Shown in pieces: positions 34,386-46,570 of a stretch of 64,000 nucleotides of DNA. The stretch comes from Welwitschia mirabilis. Taxonomy: Eukaryota > Gnetophyta > Gnetopsida > Welwitschiales. Both the position numbers and the translations under genes were made by a program. Location of the stretch: positions 141,855,742-141,919,741 of the forward strand of contig JBOZIK010000001.1 in NCBI GenBank assembly GCA_051453625.1, read 5' to 3'. The notes under the pieces were generated by a model. That model saw only the letters and a list, made by a program, of their open reading frames with translations. It was not told the DNA's origin and did not search any database. Each line of letters starts with the position of its first letter. Within the stretch, counting starts at the first letter, position 1.

Positions 34386-35900
34386 AAGACAGTCTTTGAA
34401 GTAGAGAATATTCATGCCTAATAACTCTCCAAGAAATAAACAATGATGAAGAGAATTATTAGAGATAGTGCTTAAGGATTAAGTGGCTAAAAGAGGGTGA
34501 CAAACATACTAGATTCTTCTTTTAGTAGGCCAACCAATACAAGTCTGATAATAAAATTAGAAGACTTTCTATAGGAGGTCAAGTTACATAAAATGAAGAG
34601 AAAATAGCTAAGGAATTACATGTCCATCTTTAGAGAATCTAGGAATGGAACGATATCACCCCTATCTTAGTTCTTCAAAACAAGAAAATATAGAATGAAG
34701 ATAATAATATATTAACTAAACCTCTAAGTAGAGAAGAGATTTTAATTACAGTCAGATCCATGAAGAATAATCGAGTCCCTAGCCATAATGATTGGCTAGT
34801 CGAACTTTTTAAATCATACTTCTCTATCCTAAAAAATAACCTCCATGATGTAATGCAAAAAGTCTTCCATAATAGATAGATTCCTAAGGAGATGAATAGA
34901 ACTAGAGTAGTACTCATACCGAAAAAAGGGATACTAGCAAACCAGAGGATTTTAAGCCCCTACGAGTTTATAACATCATTTATAGAATTTTTGCAAAAAT
35001 AATGGGTGGCCAAATTGTCCCCTTACTTTCTAATGTAATTTTAAAGAACCAAGCTAGCTTCATCTGATCTAGGTATATTTAAGATCAAATCCTCTTGACT
35101 TATAAGATCATTCACTCTATTAAAAAATACAAATTTCCTCTTCTTATTACTAAATTAGATATTTCTAAAGCTTATAATTCTATTAGTTAGTAAGATCTAG
35201 GGTTTTTACTTAGAAAATAGGATTCTCACAAGATATTATCAATCTTTGACTAGACATGTAAGCTTCTGCTGAATTTAGTATGGAGGTCAACAATCATAGA
35301 TCAAAATTCTTCTCATTAGAAAGAGGTTTGAGATAAGAGAACCCCCTATCCCCATTCCTTTTTTTGTTTGTGATTAATGCATTATAGGTTTTATTAAAAA
35401 GAAATAAAGTTACAAAAATTAAAATTAGATGCCAAACCTTCCTCAATAATCACTTTGCATACAACACCATCATCATGACCAGGGCTTTATTTCAGTAAGC
35501 AAACCAATTAAAAATGCCATGAACATGTTTGCATAGGCAATAGGCCTTCATACTGATTGGAACAAATCAAGAATACACACCTTGAGTAGAAAATGTATTA
35601 AAGGGGATAAAATCATCCAAATCCTAAGTACAAAGTTAGGAGATTTACAGGATATTTACTTGGGTATTCCTCTTCAAAATTGGCATAAGATAAATACCTA
35701 GAATTATATTTTGAAATTCATCCAAAGGCAATGCAACTCCTAGCAAAACAAATTTCTCTCATCAAAGGGTAAATCATTTCCACAAACTCCTACTTGATCT
35801 CATCCTTTTAGTATATAGCTTCCATTATCGCCTCCCCCTCCCCTCTCCCCTAAAATAAAAATATCATATAAAAAAATCAATAGCATTCTAAAGGACTGTA

Positions 35901-36000
35901 NNNNNNNNNNNNNNNNNNNNNNNNNNNNNNNNNNNNNNNNNNNNNNNNNNNNNNNNNNNNNNNNNNNNNNNNNNNNNNNNNNNNNNNNNNNNNNNNNNNN
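35901..36000. other. 100-N gap between two C-rich tracts, duplicated flanks
   Basis: C-rich tract then AAAATATCATATAAAAAA and AAAGGACT occur before and after the gap. Confidence 0.9.
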
Positions 36001-36038
36001 CACCCCCGCCCCTCCCCCCCCCCCACCCCCACCTCCAT
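36001..36038 (-). repeat. C-rich tract; minus strand could form a G-quadruplex
   Basis: CACCCCCGCCCCTCCCCCCCC followed by more C runs (CCCACCCCCACC). On the minus strand this gives at least four runs of four or more G within about 32 bases. A weaker version is at 35,830-35,850. It adjoins a gap and has an unusual base composition for this window. Confidence 0.75.
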
Positions 36039-36495
36039 AGCCCTGCCAAATAGAAATATCATATAAAAAATAAACAGCATCTTAAAGGACTTTATTTAAT
36101 TAGGAGAAAATGATTACCACTGAATTCATCTCTGTAAAAAGGAGATTATTATCCACCCAAAGGAATTAAGAGGTTAGAGGATTTAAAAACCCAAAGACTG
36201 TATCCTCCCTAGAGTACATAGAATCTTAAAGAGATTTCAAGAAGGATGGTAACCCTAGTGTGATTTAATTAATTACAAGTATAGAGATTAGACAATTAAC
36301 CATGGGGAGTCTTATCTCAAGAAGCATCTCAGCAAAGCTCACCAACAACTTACATATTTGAACATTTATCAAACTGACTTAACCAAGAAGATCCTTATAA
36401 AGAAGTATGGAAAACAGGATAGTTACAAGAAGTATTAGAGGGGATATATTCTAGAAAAAATTAAGGTTTTTGTACTAGCTAAAAGACCATTAGAG

Positions 36496-36595
36496 NNNNN
36501 NNNNNNNNNNNNNNNNNNNNNNNNNNNNNNNNNNNNNNNNNNNNNNNNNNNNNNNNNNNNNNNNNNNNNNNNNNNNNNNNNNNNNNNNNNNNNNN
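36496..36595. other. 100-N gap flanked by duplicate sequence
   Basis: AGGAGATTATGACC-GCCCAAAGGAAT after the gap matches about 36,140; about 350 bases recur. Confidence 0.9.
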
Positions 36596-37190
36596 AGGAG
36601 ATTATGACCCGCCCAAAGGAATCAGGAGGTTGGAGAATTTAAAAATCCAAAGACTGTATCCTCACGAGAGTACATAGAATCCTAAAGAGATTTCAAGAAG
36701 GATGGTAAACCTAGTGTGATTTAATTAATTACAAGTATAGAGATTAGATAATTAATCATGGGGAGTCTTATCTTAGGAAGCATCTCAGCAAATCTCAACA
36801 ACAACTTACATATTTGAACATTTGTCACACTGACTTAACCAAGCAGATCCTGATAAAGAAGTATGGGAAATAGGATAGTTACAAGAAGTATTAAAGGGGA
36901 TAGATTCTAAAAAATATTAAGGTTTTTGTACTAGCTAAAAGACCATTAGAGAATTTTAGTAAGAGATCAATTTCTTAAAAGGGGATTTCAAGTAGATCCT
37001 AATTATCCTATCTACCAGTCCAATCCAGAAACAACACAACATCTTTTTTATCAATGTGTTTGGTGCAAGAAATTAATCTCAATAATGATGAAGTCCTACC
37101 AAACATGAAACAGCCCTGACATGCATCTATTGGATGGGATTTGCTTGACTTTTTAGAAAATTTGGTAGATCAAAAAGAATTTAATTTTCA

Positions 37191-38058
37191 ATAATGCCCC
37201 ATTACCCTTGCCTATATATACAGTAAGGAGGATTATTCACATTCATTTCCAAATCAAAATTGAAATGAAAGCCACTCCAACTATTAAGCCTTTTGATTCA
37301 AGCCTCTTCAAAGGATGCCCTACTCTATGGGAGAAAATATAGGTAGTGGGATGGGAACCCCTTTTGCATAAGCTGAGAGAAGACAAAGAGGCTAATATTA
37401 CCCCCTTCTATAGTTGATGGAGAGGAGGACATACTACTTTCTGAATAAATCCAATAGAAATATCCAAAGAATGCTTCTCCAGGCTCCTAGAGATCCTTGC
37501 AGAAGGCAAACAAATTTCATTTAGAAGCAGAGGCCAATGTAAAGTTCTTCATTTCTTCCTCTATGGGGTTCCCAAACTTCCCAGTGAGCATGTCAATAGG
37601 AATTTATTATCGCCCTCCTAAGGACTAGGTGCAGAACTCATGGACCTTTATTTCATCTAATCAAGAAATTACTCCAAGCTTTTAGGTATTTATTTCTCTT
37701 TCCTTAAATCTCTTAATTTGGGATATTAAGTAAATTTGCATTTTTTTTTTATTCAAGTTCTTAAATAGAAGTATTCGTCAAGATACTTAGGATTAATCTT
37801 GGCCCCCTAAAGAGTAGTACAAGAATCTAGAGTAAGAGAAGCCCCTCCTCCAACCCCCCTCCCCACCCCCCTTTTCATCCTTATTATACCGTCTCAGTAT
37901 AACCTATATAAGAAGAACCTCTTCTGATAGGAAACCTATTCTAGAGGAAACTGTTGCACAAGACAACCTTAGCAAGAGGGGGTTCCTTCATCCCTAGGTC
38001 ATTTAGGACAGTCATCTTTATCCCCACCCCAATAGAAGACATTTGAGGAACATTGTTT
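37191..38058 (+). pseudogene. Degenerate ORF behind a TATA box, copy A
   Basis: A TATA box (CCTATATATACAG, about 37,211-37,223) is followed about 45 bases later by ATG at 37,265 (MKATPTIKPFDSSLFKGCPT, then LWEKI). The frame continues GWEPLLHKLREDKEANITPFYS, GHTTF, INPIEISKECFSRLLEIL, with stops where Trp or Gln would be expected. Later frames give VNLHFFFIQVLK. The layout (W..L, FY, a 'G..I..S...' block, then VNL-F-I) resembles the putative plant transposon protein family found next to plant retroelements, but the match is weak. The segment is less AT-rich than its surroundings. A C-rich tract lies at 37,845-37,872. Confidence 0.4.
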
Positions 38059-38158
38059 NNNNNNNNNNNNNNNNNNNNNNNNNNNNNNNNNNNNNNNNNN
38101 NNNNNNNNNNNNNNNNNNNNNNNNNNNNNNNNNNNNNNNNNNNNNNNNNNNNNNNNNN
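38059..38158. other. 100-N gap flanked by duplicate sequence
   Basis: Sequence after the gap restarts at about 37,180 (TTTAATTTTC-ATAATGCCCC), repeating about 880 bases with several percent mismatch. Confidence 0.9.
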
Positions 38159-39262
38159 AATTTAATTTTCCATAATGCCCCCTTACCATTTCCTATATAT
38201 ACAGTAAGGAGGATTATTCACATTCATTTCCAAATCAAAATTGAAATGGGAGCCACTCCAACTATTAAGCCTTTTGATCCAAGCCTCTTCGAAGGATGCC
38301 CTACTCTATGGAAGAAAATACAGGCAGTGGGATGGGGACCCCTTTTGCATAAGCTGAAAGAAGACAAAGGGGCTAATATTACCCCCTTTTATAGTTGTTG
38401 GAGAGGAGGACGCACTACTTTCTGAAGAACTCCAATAGAAATATCCAAAGAATCCTTCTCTAGACTCCTAGAGATCCTTGCAAAAGGTTAAAAAATTCCA
38501 TTTAAAAGCAGAGGCTAATGCAAAGCTCTTCATTTTCTTCCTCTGCGGGGTTTCTAAACTTTCCAGCGAGTATATTAGCAGGAAGTTATTATTGCCCTGC
38601 TAAGGACTAGGTGCAGAACTTATGGACCTTTATTTCATCTAATCAAGAAATTGCTCCAAGCTTTTAGGTAATTATTTTTCTTTCCTCAAAGCTCTTAATT
38701 TGGGACATCAAGTAAATTTGCATTTCTTTTTTATTCAAGTTCTTAAATAGAAGTATTCCTCAAGGTACTTAGGATTAATCCTGGCTCTCTAGAGAACAGT
38801 ACAAGAATCTAGAGTAAGAGAAGCCCCTCCTCTAACCCTTCTTCCCACCCCCCTTGTCATCCTTGTCATACCTCCTTAGGATAACTTATACAAGAAGAAT
38901 CTCTTCTGATAGGAAACCTATTCTAGAGGAAACTGTTGCACAAGCTAGCCCTAGTAAGAGGGGGTGTCTTCATCCTCAGGTCATTTAGGGAAGTCGTCTT
39001 TATCCTCGGCCCAATAAAAGACATTTAAGGAACATCGTTTTAACATAGCCCAGGAGCTAACTCAAGCTCAACTGTCTCCTAACTATCAAGAGCAAGATAG
39101 GCATGCTCAACCCTTACTTACTCTAGCCTCAAGTCCTATCTCTCCATAAAGCTTCACTTCTGATTCTTCTTTAGTTAACATATGATGTCAACCTTAGGAA
39201 GACATTGACATGAATGCAACTAGATGGGATGTGTTACTAGAAACCATTCATAGGTTAAAAAG
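38159..39262 (+). pseudogene. Degenerate ORF behind a TATA box, copy B
   Basis: Same unit as copy A and extending further. TATA box at 38,194-38,201; ATG at 38,246 gives MGATPTIKPFDPSLFEGCPT, LWKKIQAVGWGPLLHKLKED, ANITPFYSCWRGGRTTF, a TGA in place of a probable Trp, then TPIEISKESFSRLLEILAKG and further stops. About 57 codons are open before the first stop. The downstream part to 39,262 has Ser/Pro-rich wording and ends at a 718-N gap. Weakly like plant transposon-associated proteins; identity uncertain. Copies A and B probably represent one locus. Confidence 0.4.
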
Positions 39263-39980
39263 NNNNNNNNNNNNNNNNNNNNNNNNNNNNNNNNNNNNNN
39301 NNNNNNNNNNNNNNNNNNNNNNNNNNNNNNNNNNNNNNNNNNNNNNNNNNNNNNNNNNNNNNNNNNNNNNNNNNNNNNNNNNNNNNNNNNNNNNNNNNNN
39401 NNNNNNNNNNNNNNNNNNNNNNNNNNNNNNNNNNNNNNNNNNNNNNNNNNNNNNNNNNNNNNNNNNNNNNNNNNNNNNNNNNNNNNNNNNNNNNNNNNNN
39501 NNNNNNNNNNNNNNNNNNNNNNNNNNNNNNNNNNNNNNNNNNNNNNNNNNNNNNNNNNNNNNNNNNNNNNNNNNNNNNNNNNNNNNNNNNNNNNNNNNNN
39601 NNNNNNNNNNNNNNNNNNNNNNNNNNNNNNNNNNNNNNNNNNNNNNNNNNNNNNNNNNNNNNNNNNNNNNNNNNNNNNNNNNNNNNNNNNNNNNNNNNNN
39701 NNNNNNNNNNNNNNNNNNNNNNNNNNNNNNNNNNNNNNNNNNNNNNNNNNNNNNNNNNNNNNNNNNNNNNNNNNNNNNNNNNNNNNNNNNNNNNNNNNNN
39801 NNNNNNNNNNNNNNNNNNNNNNNNNNNNNNNNNNNNNNNNNNNNNNNNNNNNNNNNNNNNNNNNNNNNNNNNNNNNNNNNNNNNNNNNNNNNNNNNNNNN
39901 NNNNNNNNNNNNNNNNNNNNNNNNNNNNNNNNNNNNNNNNNNNNNNNNNNNNNNNNNNNNNNNNNNNNNNNNNNNNNNNN
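39263..39980. other. Assembly gap (718 N)
   Basis: Gap of non-default length; the flanks do not repeat. Confidence 0.99.
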
Positions 39981-42900
39981 ACTATGTTTTATTTTTTCTA
40001 TTTTCTACATGTGGTTGTGATACTAGATAGGCATATTCATGTGACTACATTATCAAGGGGTGGTTTTGCAACCATTTTAGCTTGATGCTCAAGTCTCTCT
40101 TTATCAGCTAATGGATTACTTTTCTTTTATGAACAATTTAGTTTTCCTATTATTCTCAAGTGTTTTCACCCCCTAATGTACATTTCCTAGTTTAATATGC
40201 ATACTTTCTTCATAAACAAAAGTAATGGATTTATAGCAATGAAATGAAAATAACTGGGTTTTAATAAATATTTATATATTTTTATTTCATTATCTTATTT
40301 AACAATCTATTAATTTATCAATTCCATAGCCTCATTTTATTATCAATGAATTTCTCATATACCATTGTCTCATTTGGTGATCTATGAATCTATTAACTTC
40401 AATACCTCATTCAATGGTCTATGAGTTTCTAATATTCCACTACCTCATTTAATAATCTGTGTATCTATTAATTCTATCACCTCATTTAATAATCTATGGG
40501 TATTTTATATTTCACTACCTCATTTAACAATCTATGAAATTCTCATTTTCATAAAGAATTGAATGATTACAAGATATCGTAAAAATAAATCAGACTCATT
40601 ACCATAGATTTTTATTAACATACTCTACAAATTTTTCTAATAAGACATCAATTCCTACTTTAATAAGGAATGATTAACGTCTTGCAAGAATAGATTTTGA
40701 AAATACAATCATACTCAAATAAATTTTAAAATGGTATTAGATAAGTAAATCACTTTAAACCTTTTTAAGATTATCAAAAAAATATTGGATTTATTAAGTA
40801 ATAAAAACATTTTAGATCATGAAGAAATGCAAGAACAAAGGACCATATCCAAATTCAATGTGAAGATTTTCAATCTTCCAAAGATTTCAAGACTTTAATG
40901 ATTTTAAGACTTCAAAATTTTTAAGACTTCAACATTTCTAAAGCTCATATATTCAAGGTTGCCAAGATCCAATAATAGAAGATTTTTGAAACAACATAAA
41001 TAAAAAGGAAGAAAGTCTTATATATAATAAGAAGATGAATCAAATATAAAGGAACACCTAAGTCACTACTATCTTGGAAAAAAATGATTATGATTCCCTA
41101 ATCCCTGATCATTACTTTGCTTAGCTAGTAGATAAATTTAATATTTCATAATAATATTAATAATAATACACATCATGCTAATTGTTTTACGATAAATATA
41201 TAATAACCATGAAAAGGATGACTTCATCATTAATGTGTAAGTTAAATACGAAAAGTTAGTTACATGGTAATTGAACATATATTCTCTTGTAAAATTTTAA
41301 AATAAATAATTATGCTAACTTAAATAAGCCTTCTAGAAGAAAATGCCAAAATTTTGAAAGCATGTCACTCTTTGCTATAATATGAAAAATAAACTTAATA
41401 GCAATTATTTTTATTTAATTAATTAAGATGAGACATTTATCAAGTAAATTTAAAGAGATAATATTAAGATAAGATTTTCTTACCTATGCATATTTTTCTA
41501 TTTGTAATAAATATTTTAGTCTGTAAGACATTAATTGAGACTATATTGTTTATTTATCTTTATTTAAAATATTTAAAAAAATTTAGATTATTAAAAAATT
41601 TTGATGTAATAATGTCAATTGACACTGCAGGGTTCTATTACTTTTTCAAAATAGAGAATGTTTACAAATGAGGGCTTAGGGATTTTTATAGGTGATGGTA
41701 GGGTTGATGTACTTAAGAGTATTTGACTTGTAATGGTAGATAGAATGTCTATCATTTAGCATTAGATAGAAAAGATCCTTTCTTGTAGTGTTTAATGGAG
41801 GTTGTTATATTTTGTTAGGTAGATTTATATTCTGTAGCAACTAATGACATTGCCACATGTCTATGGTGCTACTCCACATGTCTTTTTCAAATGTTTTCTA
41901 ATTCCACTACTACATGTCATCACCTCTTATCTCCATGATCATTGTTGTTTTATATGGAATTGTATTCATCTACCACTAAGTATTCCAAAACATGATTAAA
42001 GATCTTCAATTATTATGAAAAAAAGCATAAAATTAAGTTTATTTAAAAAATAATAGAAGAGATATTTTATAATTAAAATAATTAAATTAATAGATTTATT
42101 TATAATAAATTGGTATAAAATACTTGAGATAAATGTCATTTTGTGCATGTCACATGATTTTACTTTTAATATACATTCCCTTATGATTTATAGATATCTT
42201 TAGTTCTTAAGTTCAAAGGCTATAATCATAACATTTATTCTTATTTCATATACATAGTGGTATTCTTGAATTACAAATGATTATTTCCATGGTAGAACAA
42301 TCTAAAAGGAAGCACAAAAAAATAGGACACTACTTTTTGATTTATTATCATCAATGATAAAGGGAAAGATTGTTGCATCTATTCATTATTAATTAGTGAC
42401 AAACTAAATCCATCACAAATTGGTACTGATAATGTTTTCGGTTGTGTACAAAATGGTAAACTTTAAGGAAATAAGCTAAATGGAAAATTATAAACTAAAA
42501 AAACTAGATATTTACAAAATCTCAAATAAGTAAGAAGCAATAAATCAGTAGAGACTAAAAGGTTAGCTATACACTATAGTAAAATAATAATAGATTAATG
42601 AGAAGAGCAAAGGTGAGTAACTAAGACTTAATAAAATCAACTTTAAATTCATTATTAGATTGATTAGCTACCAAAAAGAGGTCAAATACTAGGCTCTTAG
42701 TTTTTTATAGTCATAGCCATTAAAAAGTTGACTTGATTATTGGAATACTTGTGGAAAGCATTTCTAGATATTATGATTGATTCCAGTAGATATAACATTG
42801 GGAAAATGTTTTAGTAACACTTAGAAAGAGGTTTTCTATATGTTACACCATTTTGACAAATGTAATATGTTCTATCGTGATATTTTAAACTATTGGCACT

Positions 42901-44020
42901 TGATGATTTGATTTTTATAAGTAAAATTAATAACTTTTCAACTCGAGTAAATTCTTGATTCTCTATGTTCTTCTATCTTACAATCATTATTCCATTAAAT
43001 CATTGAATATTAAATCATTGCATTATGGTAAGCTTAAGTCTAATGAAAAGTGTAAAATCTTATTATATTAGTGGAGGACTAATAAAAAGTCCCCTTTAAA
43101 GTTTAAAGCTTTGAAGCACTTATACTACAGAAAAATAGAATTTTTTCATATCTCTTGTATTCTTCATTTTTTACTTATCATTATTTTTTACTTACTATTA
43201 GAATTAAATTTCATGATTAGTTATTATTCACATGCACTAGTTTAAAAAAGTCAAAAATATCTAAAGCTTTTCTATTTATCCCTCTCCTCTAGAAAAGCTA
43301 ATCTTAATATGTTTTCTAACAAAACTTCTATGTTTTTGCATTTTTATCATATAGATTTTACTTATATACAAATTATTATACATGTTAACTTAATAAATGT
43401 CTTTAGATTTATTTGAAAACATATAAGAAATTAAGAAGATTCTCTTCTTATTTTAATAGAAACTTAATCATCGTGCATAGATTACATGTTAATACTCTTG
43501 ATTCTCATGTCATCCTATACTTTAAAATAAATAATTTTTTTAAATTACTAAGCTATAACATATTAAGATAGTAAATATTGATCCATTATGATTGAATATA
43601 GTCATGATAACTAGATATGCCTTAAATAACTATTGAGACATGATTATCATTAAATTATTTCTTATTATAAAATTAAAATTTTTATTCATAATGAGAAGAG
43701 TAAAACTACTATCAAATGAGTAAGAACTTGCAAAATGGAACCTATATCATGACCATGTGACCCCTTAGTAAAGATATATATATATACATATTATAATATT
43801 AATGGAATGTCTCTTAACAGATTAAATAAAAAGAACTATACATTCTCCTATTAAAGCCTTATAAAGTTAACCTCTCATTTTTGAAATAATATTAATTTCA
43901 TCTTTAGCACTCTAAAATGTTAATAGATAGAATAAAATTTAAATAATTAAAATGATTTATTATTCTCAAATCTAAGTTATTTTAATAGATAGAGTAGGAG
44001 TATCCTCTATATTTTTTAAG
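39981..44020. other. Noncoding AT-rich DNA
   Basis: No coding trace, LTR pair or PBS was recognised over 4 kb. It contains the minisatellite at 40,294-40,556 and a short TATATATATACATAT run near 43,774. Short AT-rich frames (for example 41,486-41,671) look like chance. Confidence 0.5.
40294..40556. repeat. Minisatellite with alternating 37- and 38-bp units
   Basis: Seven units beginning CT(C/T)ATTT at 40,294, 40,331, 40,369, 40,406, 40,444, 40,481 and 40,519; spacings are 37, 38, 37, 38, 37, 38. Consensus is CTCATTTAATAATCTATG followed by two alternating tails: ..ATCTATTAATTC-AT-AC and ..GTTTCTAATATTCCACTAC. The true repeat is thus a 75-bp dimer. Confidence 0.8.
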
Positions 44021-44820
44021 GGTTTTCTAAGTATTCTAGTAAAGATATATGATCATTATAGACTCCTATTATTTATGCATTAACTTGATAAGCTATTCTA
44101 TCATCAAGGTTATATATTTTAATTGATTTATTTTCTATAATTTTTTCTATTTTATATGGTTTAAGATAATTATCTTCATATTTTTATCTTGAATGAACAT
44201 TTTTTAGGATCATAAACTATTAGTTAATCCCCCACTTTGAAATTAGTTTTTTTAATTTTATCATCATGAAAAATCTTTTTTTATATTAAATTTTTTTATT
44301 AAAAGATATTTTCTTCTATTTGTCTAAAATATTTATTTGTTTAGTTCATTATTATTGATGTCAATATAAATCACAATTTAATTTTTTAGCCAATTTAAAG
44401 CTTTTATTTTAAGTCTAATTCACAATGTTGCTTTATTTCCATAAATCAATTCATATGTTTCAAGTTCTATAATAGTCTTCTAAGTTATCCTATAAGCCCA
44501 TAAATCTTCATTTAATTTTTTTACGTCTAATTATTTTTCTTCATATCGATAATTTTATTTAATATTCTACTTAATTTTCTATTTATAACTTGATCTTGTT
44601 TATTAGATTGAGAATGATAGGCAATATAATGTTTATGATGGATTTCATACTCAAGTAATTATTTGTCAAAAATATCATAAGTAAATGGATTCCCCTTTTA
44701 GAAATGAAACTTCTATGTGCTCTAAACCTATAAGTGAGATTTTTAAGGAAAACACTAATAGCAAGTTGAGAAGAATAATGAGATATAATACTAGACTCAA
44801 CCACTTGGTTAGCTAATTAA

Positions 44821-44920
44821 NNNNNNNNNNNNNNNNNNNNNNNNNNNNNNNNNNNNNNNNNNNNNNNNNNNNNNNNNNNNNNNNNNNNNNNNNNNNNNNN
44901 NNNNNNNNNNNNNNNNNNNN
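44821..44920. other. 100-N gap flanked by duplicate sequence
   Basis: AAGTTGAGAAGAA-AATGAGATATAATACTAG occurs on both sides; about 60 bases repeat. Confidence 0.9.
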
Positions 44921-46321
44921 AAGTTGAGAAGAACAATGAGATATAATACTAGACTCAACCACTTGATTAGCTAATTAAGATAAATCAACATGTACGTTTT
45001 TCCATGTGATGAGGGATTAGTAGGGATAATGAAATATATTCCTCATATATCAAATGGTTTAATTACTTAAATCCATCATTGTAAAATTTATAATCTCTAA
45101 GAGTGTGATTTTGTTTTATGGCAATTATCACAACTTTGGACATAAAGATATGAATTCTTAAATATTGTAGATTAATAGTATCCAATATCTATTCTTATTA
45201 TGTTGTAATATCCACCACATTCTACTTCATGTTCTTCTTTGATGATCTCTTTTTGTAAATATTCCTTCATACATTTTCTAATGATATGACCTTTGCATTT
45301 TTTAAATAGAACCTTATCATGCAACATGTAATTTCTAATTTCTCTTAACATTTTTTTTTCTTTCATAGTAATTCATATAAAATGGTAATTTCTTACTAAC
45401 TATGGAATTATCACTATTAGAATACTGACGATGTATTTGAATTTTTAAGAAATTTGCATTAGGGAATTAATTCCTCACATTCATTTATTCCTCTTTAATA
45501 AGAAAAATGAAATCTTAATAGATGAGTTAGTACAATACTTTGTATTTTTTTCTATCAATTATTTTTATGTTAAATTCCTAAATTAATAATATGCATTTCA
45601 TAATCATTAAGATTTCTTCCCTCTTATTCATAAATGAATCTAATATCATTGTGATAGGTATGCACATTAACCTCATATTCTAGAATGTAGTACTCAGATT
45701 TTCTAATGTCATCACAACTATTAATAATTCTTTCATAGATACTCTGTAATTTTACTAAGCTAAATTTAATTTTTTATTATTATAAAAAATATCATAATTT
45801 TATTCTCATTATCATTTTCTCCTAAAGTAACTCTTATGACATAATTAAATGCATCAATTATTATGTAGTAAGCTTTTCATCAATTAGGCCCTTGTAGACT
45901 AGTTTCCTCAATTAACTTATCTTTTAATATTTGAAAGGAATTTTGGTATTTGAAAGTCTAATCATATTCTAAATATTTTTATAGAATATTACTAATGGAT
46001 TTGGTAATTTTATAAAAATTAGCTAAAGCCTTTTATAATACTTTAAATGTTGTAAGAATTATCTTATCTTTGTAATATTTGTAATGGAATAGTATATTTT
46101 TTAGAGCACTAATATTCTTCTCATGAGTTTATATTTCTTTCTGAGAGATTTCATATCCTAAGGCTACTCCTTTTAGTAATATAAGATAACTTTTATACGA
46201 ATATAGTTTCAATTCATTTTCCTTACATCTCTTTAAGACCATTTTAACCTATTAAGTAATTCATCAAAATCATTTTTAAATGTTTAAAACTGTCCACAAG
46301 GACTTTGACTAATCTATGTAT

Positions 46322-46421
46322 NNNNNNNNNNNNNNNNNNNNNNNNNNNNNNNNNNNNNNNNNNNNNNNNNNNNNNNNNNNNNNNNNNNNNNNNNNNNNNN
46401 NNNNNNNNNNNNNNNNNNNNN
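46322..46421. other. 100-N gap flanked by duplicate sequence
   Basis: ATAGTTTCAATTC-TTTTCCTTACATC recurs after the gap; about 115 bases repeat. Confidence 0.9.
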
Positions 46422-46570
46422 CATAGTTTCAATTCTTTTTCCTTACATCTCTTTAAGACCATCTTTATCCTATTAAGTGATTCATCAAAATCATTTTTAA
46501 ATTTTTAAAACTATCCATAAGAACTTTGACTAATCTATGTATTATGTTTTAAAATAAAAATATTATTTAG

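Larger units (their letters stand above)
34386..37190 (+). mobile_element. 5'-truncated LINE (L1-type) ORF2 remnant
   Basis: Plus-strand non-LTR retrotransposon pol. In order: KWLKEGDKHTRFF (34,481-34,520, the linker before RT), RVVLIPKKG (about 34,910), RILSPYEFITSF (family RPISL), KNQASFI-SRYI-DQILLTYK and KLDISKAYNSI (35,045-35,180), RGLR-ENPLSPFLFLFVINAL (35,322-35,390, family RGLRQGDPLSP), NWKKSRI-like DWNKSRIH, and DIYLGIPL near 35,660. The YxDD-containing stretch is not readable. A zinc-binding zf-RVT remnant follows (NPETTQHLFYQC, 37,020-37,060). The apurinic endonuclease and ORF1 are missing, as in typical 5'-truncated LINEs. No poly-A tail or target duplication was found. Gaps at 35,901-36,000 and 36,496-36,595 repeat their flanks. 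Several stops replace Gln or Arg codons. Confidence 0.8.
44030..46570 (-). pseudogene. Athila-like Ty3/gypsy RT, RNase H and integrase remnant
   Basis: Minus strand. From the right: VKMVLKRCKENELKL (46,210-46,255) and LKGVALGYEISQKEI (about 46,140-46,180), the RT end ('VLKRCe..nLvLNw.KChFmv.eGivLGH.iS'); ALANFYKITKSISNIL (about 45,980-46,030); RNase H start KAYYIIIDAFNYVI (about 45,840-45,880). The integrase zinc arm is open at 45,172-45,366 (FKKCKGHIIRKCMKEYLQKE, GGYYNIIRIDIGYY, then YLYVQSCDNCHKT). Core: SKRGIHLL..., IAYHSQSNKQDQVINRKLSR and EDLWAYR (44,480-44,720), ELIYGNKA. The tail gives LISKW and LRPYKIEKI-like traces near 44,130-44,280. This wording (LWAYR, LVYGKACHLP-like) suits Athila/Tat rather than chromoviruses. 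It stops abruptly where another LTR starts at 46,571. Gaps at 44,821 and 46,322 repeat their flanks. Confidence 0.75.

Noticed and set aside
40294-40556. CRISPR-like array
   Set aside because: Units are contiguous with no spacers of independent sequence, and the setting is a plant genome; it is a minisatellite.
41486-41671. 61-codon plus-strand frame
   Set aside because: Ile/Phe/Leu/Lys-rich product of AT-rich DNA with no recognisable motif or neighbours.
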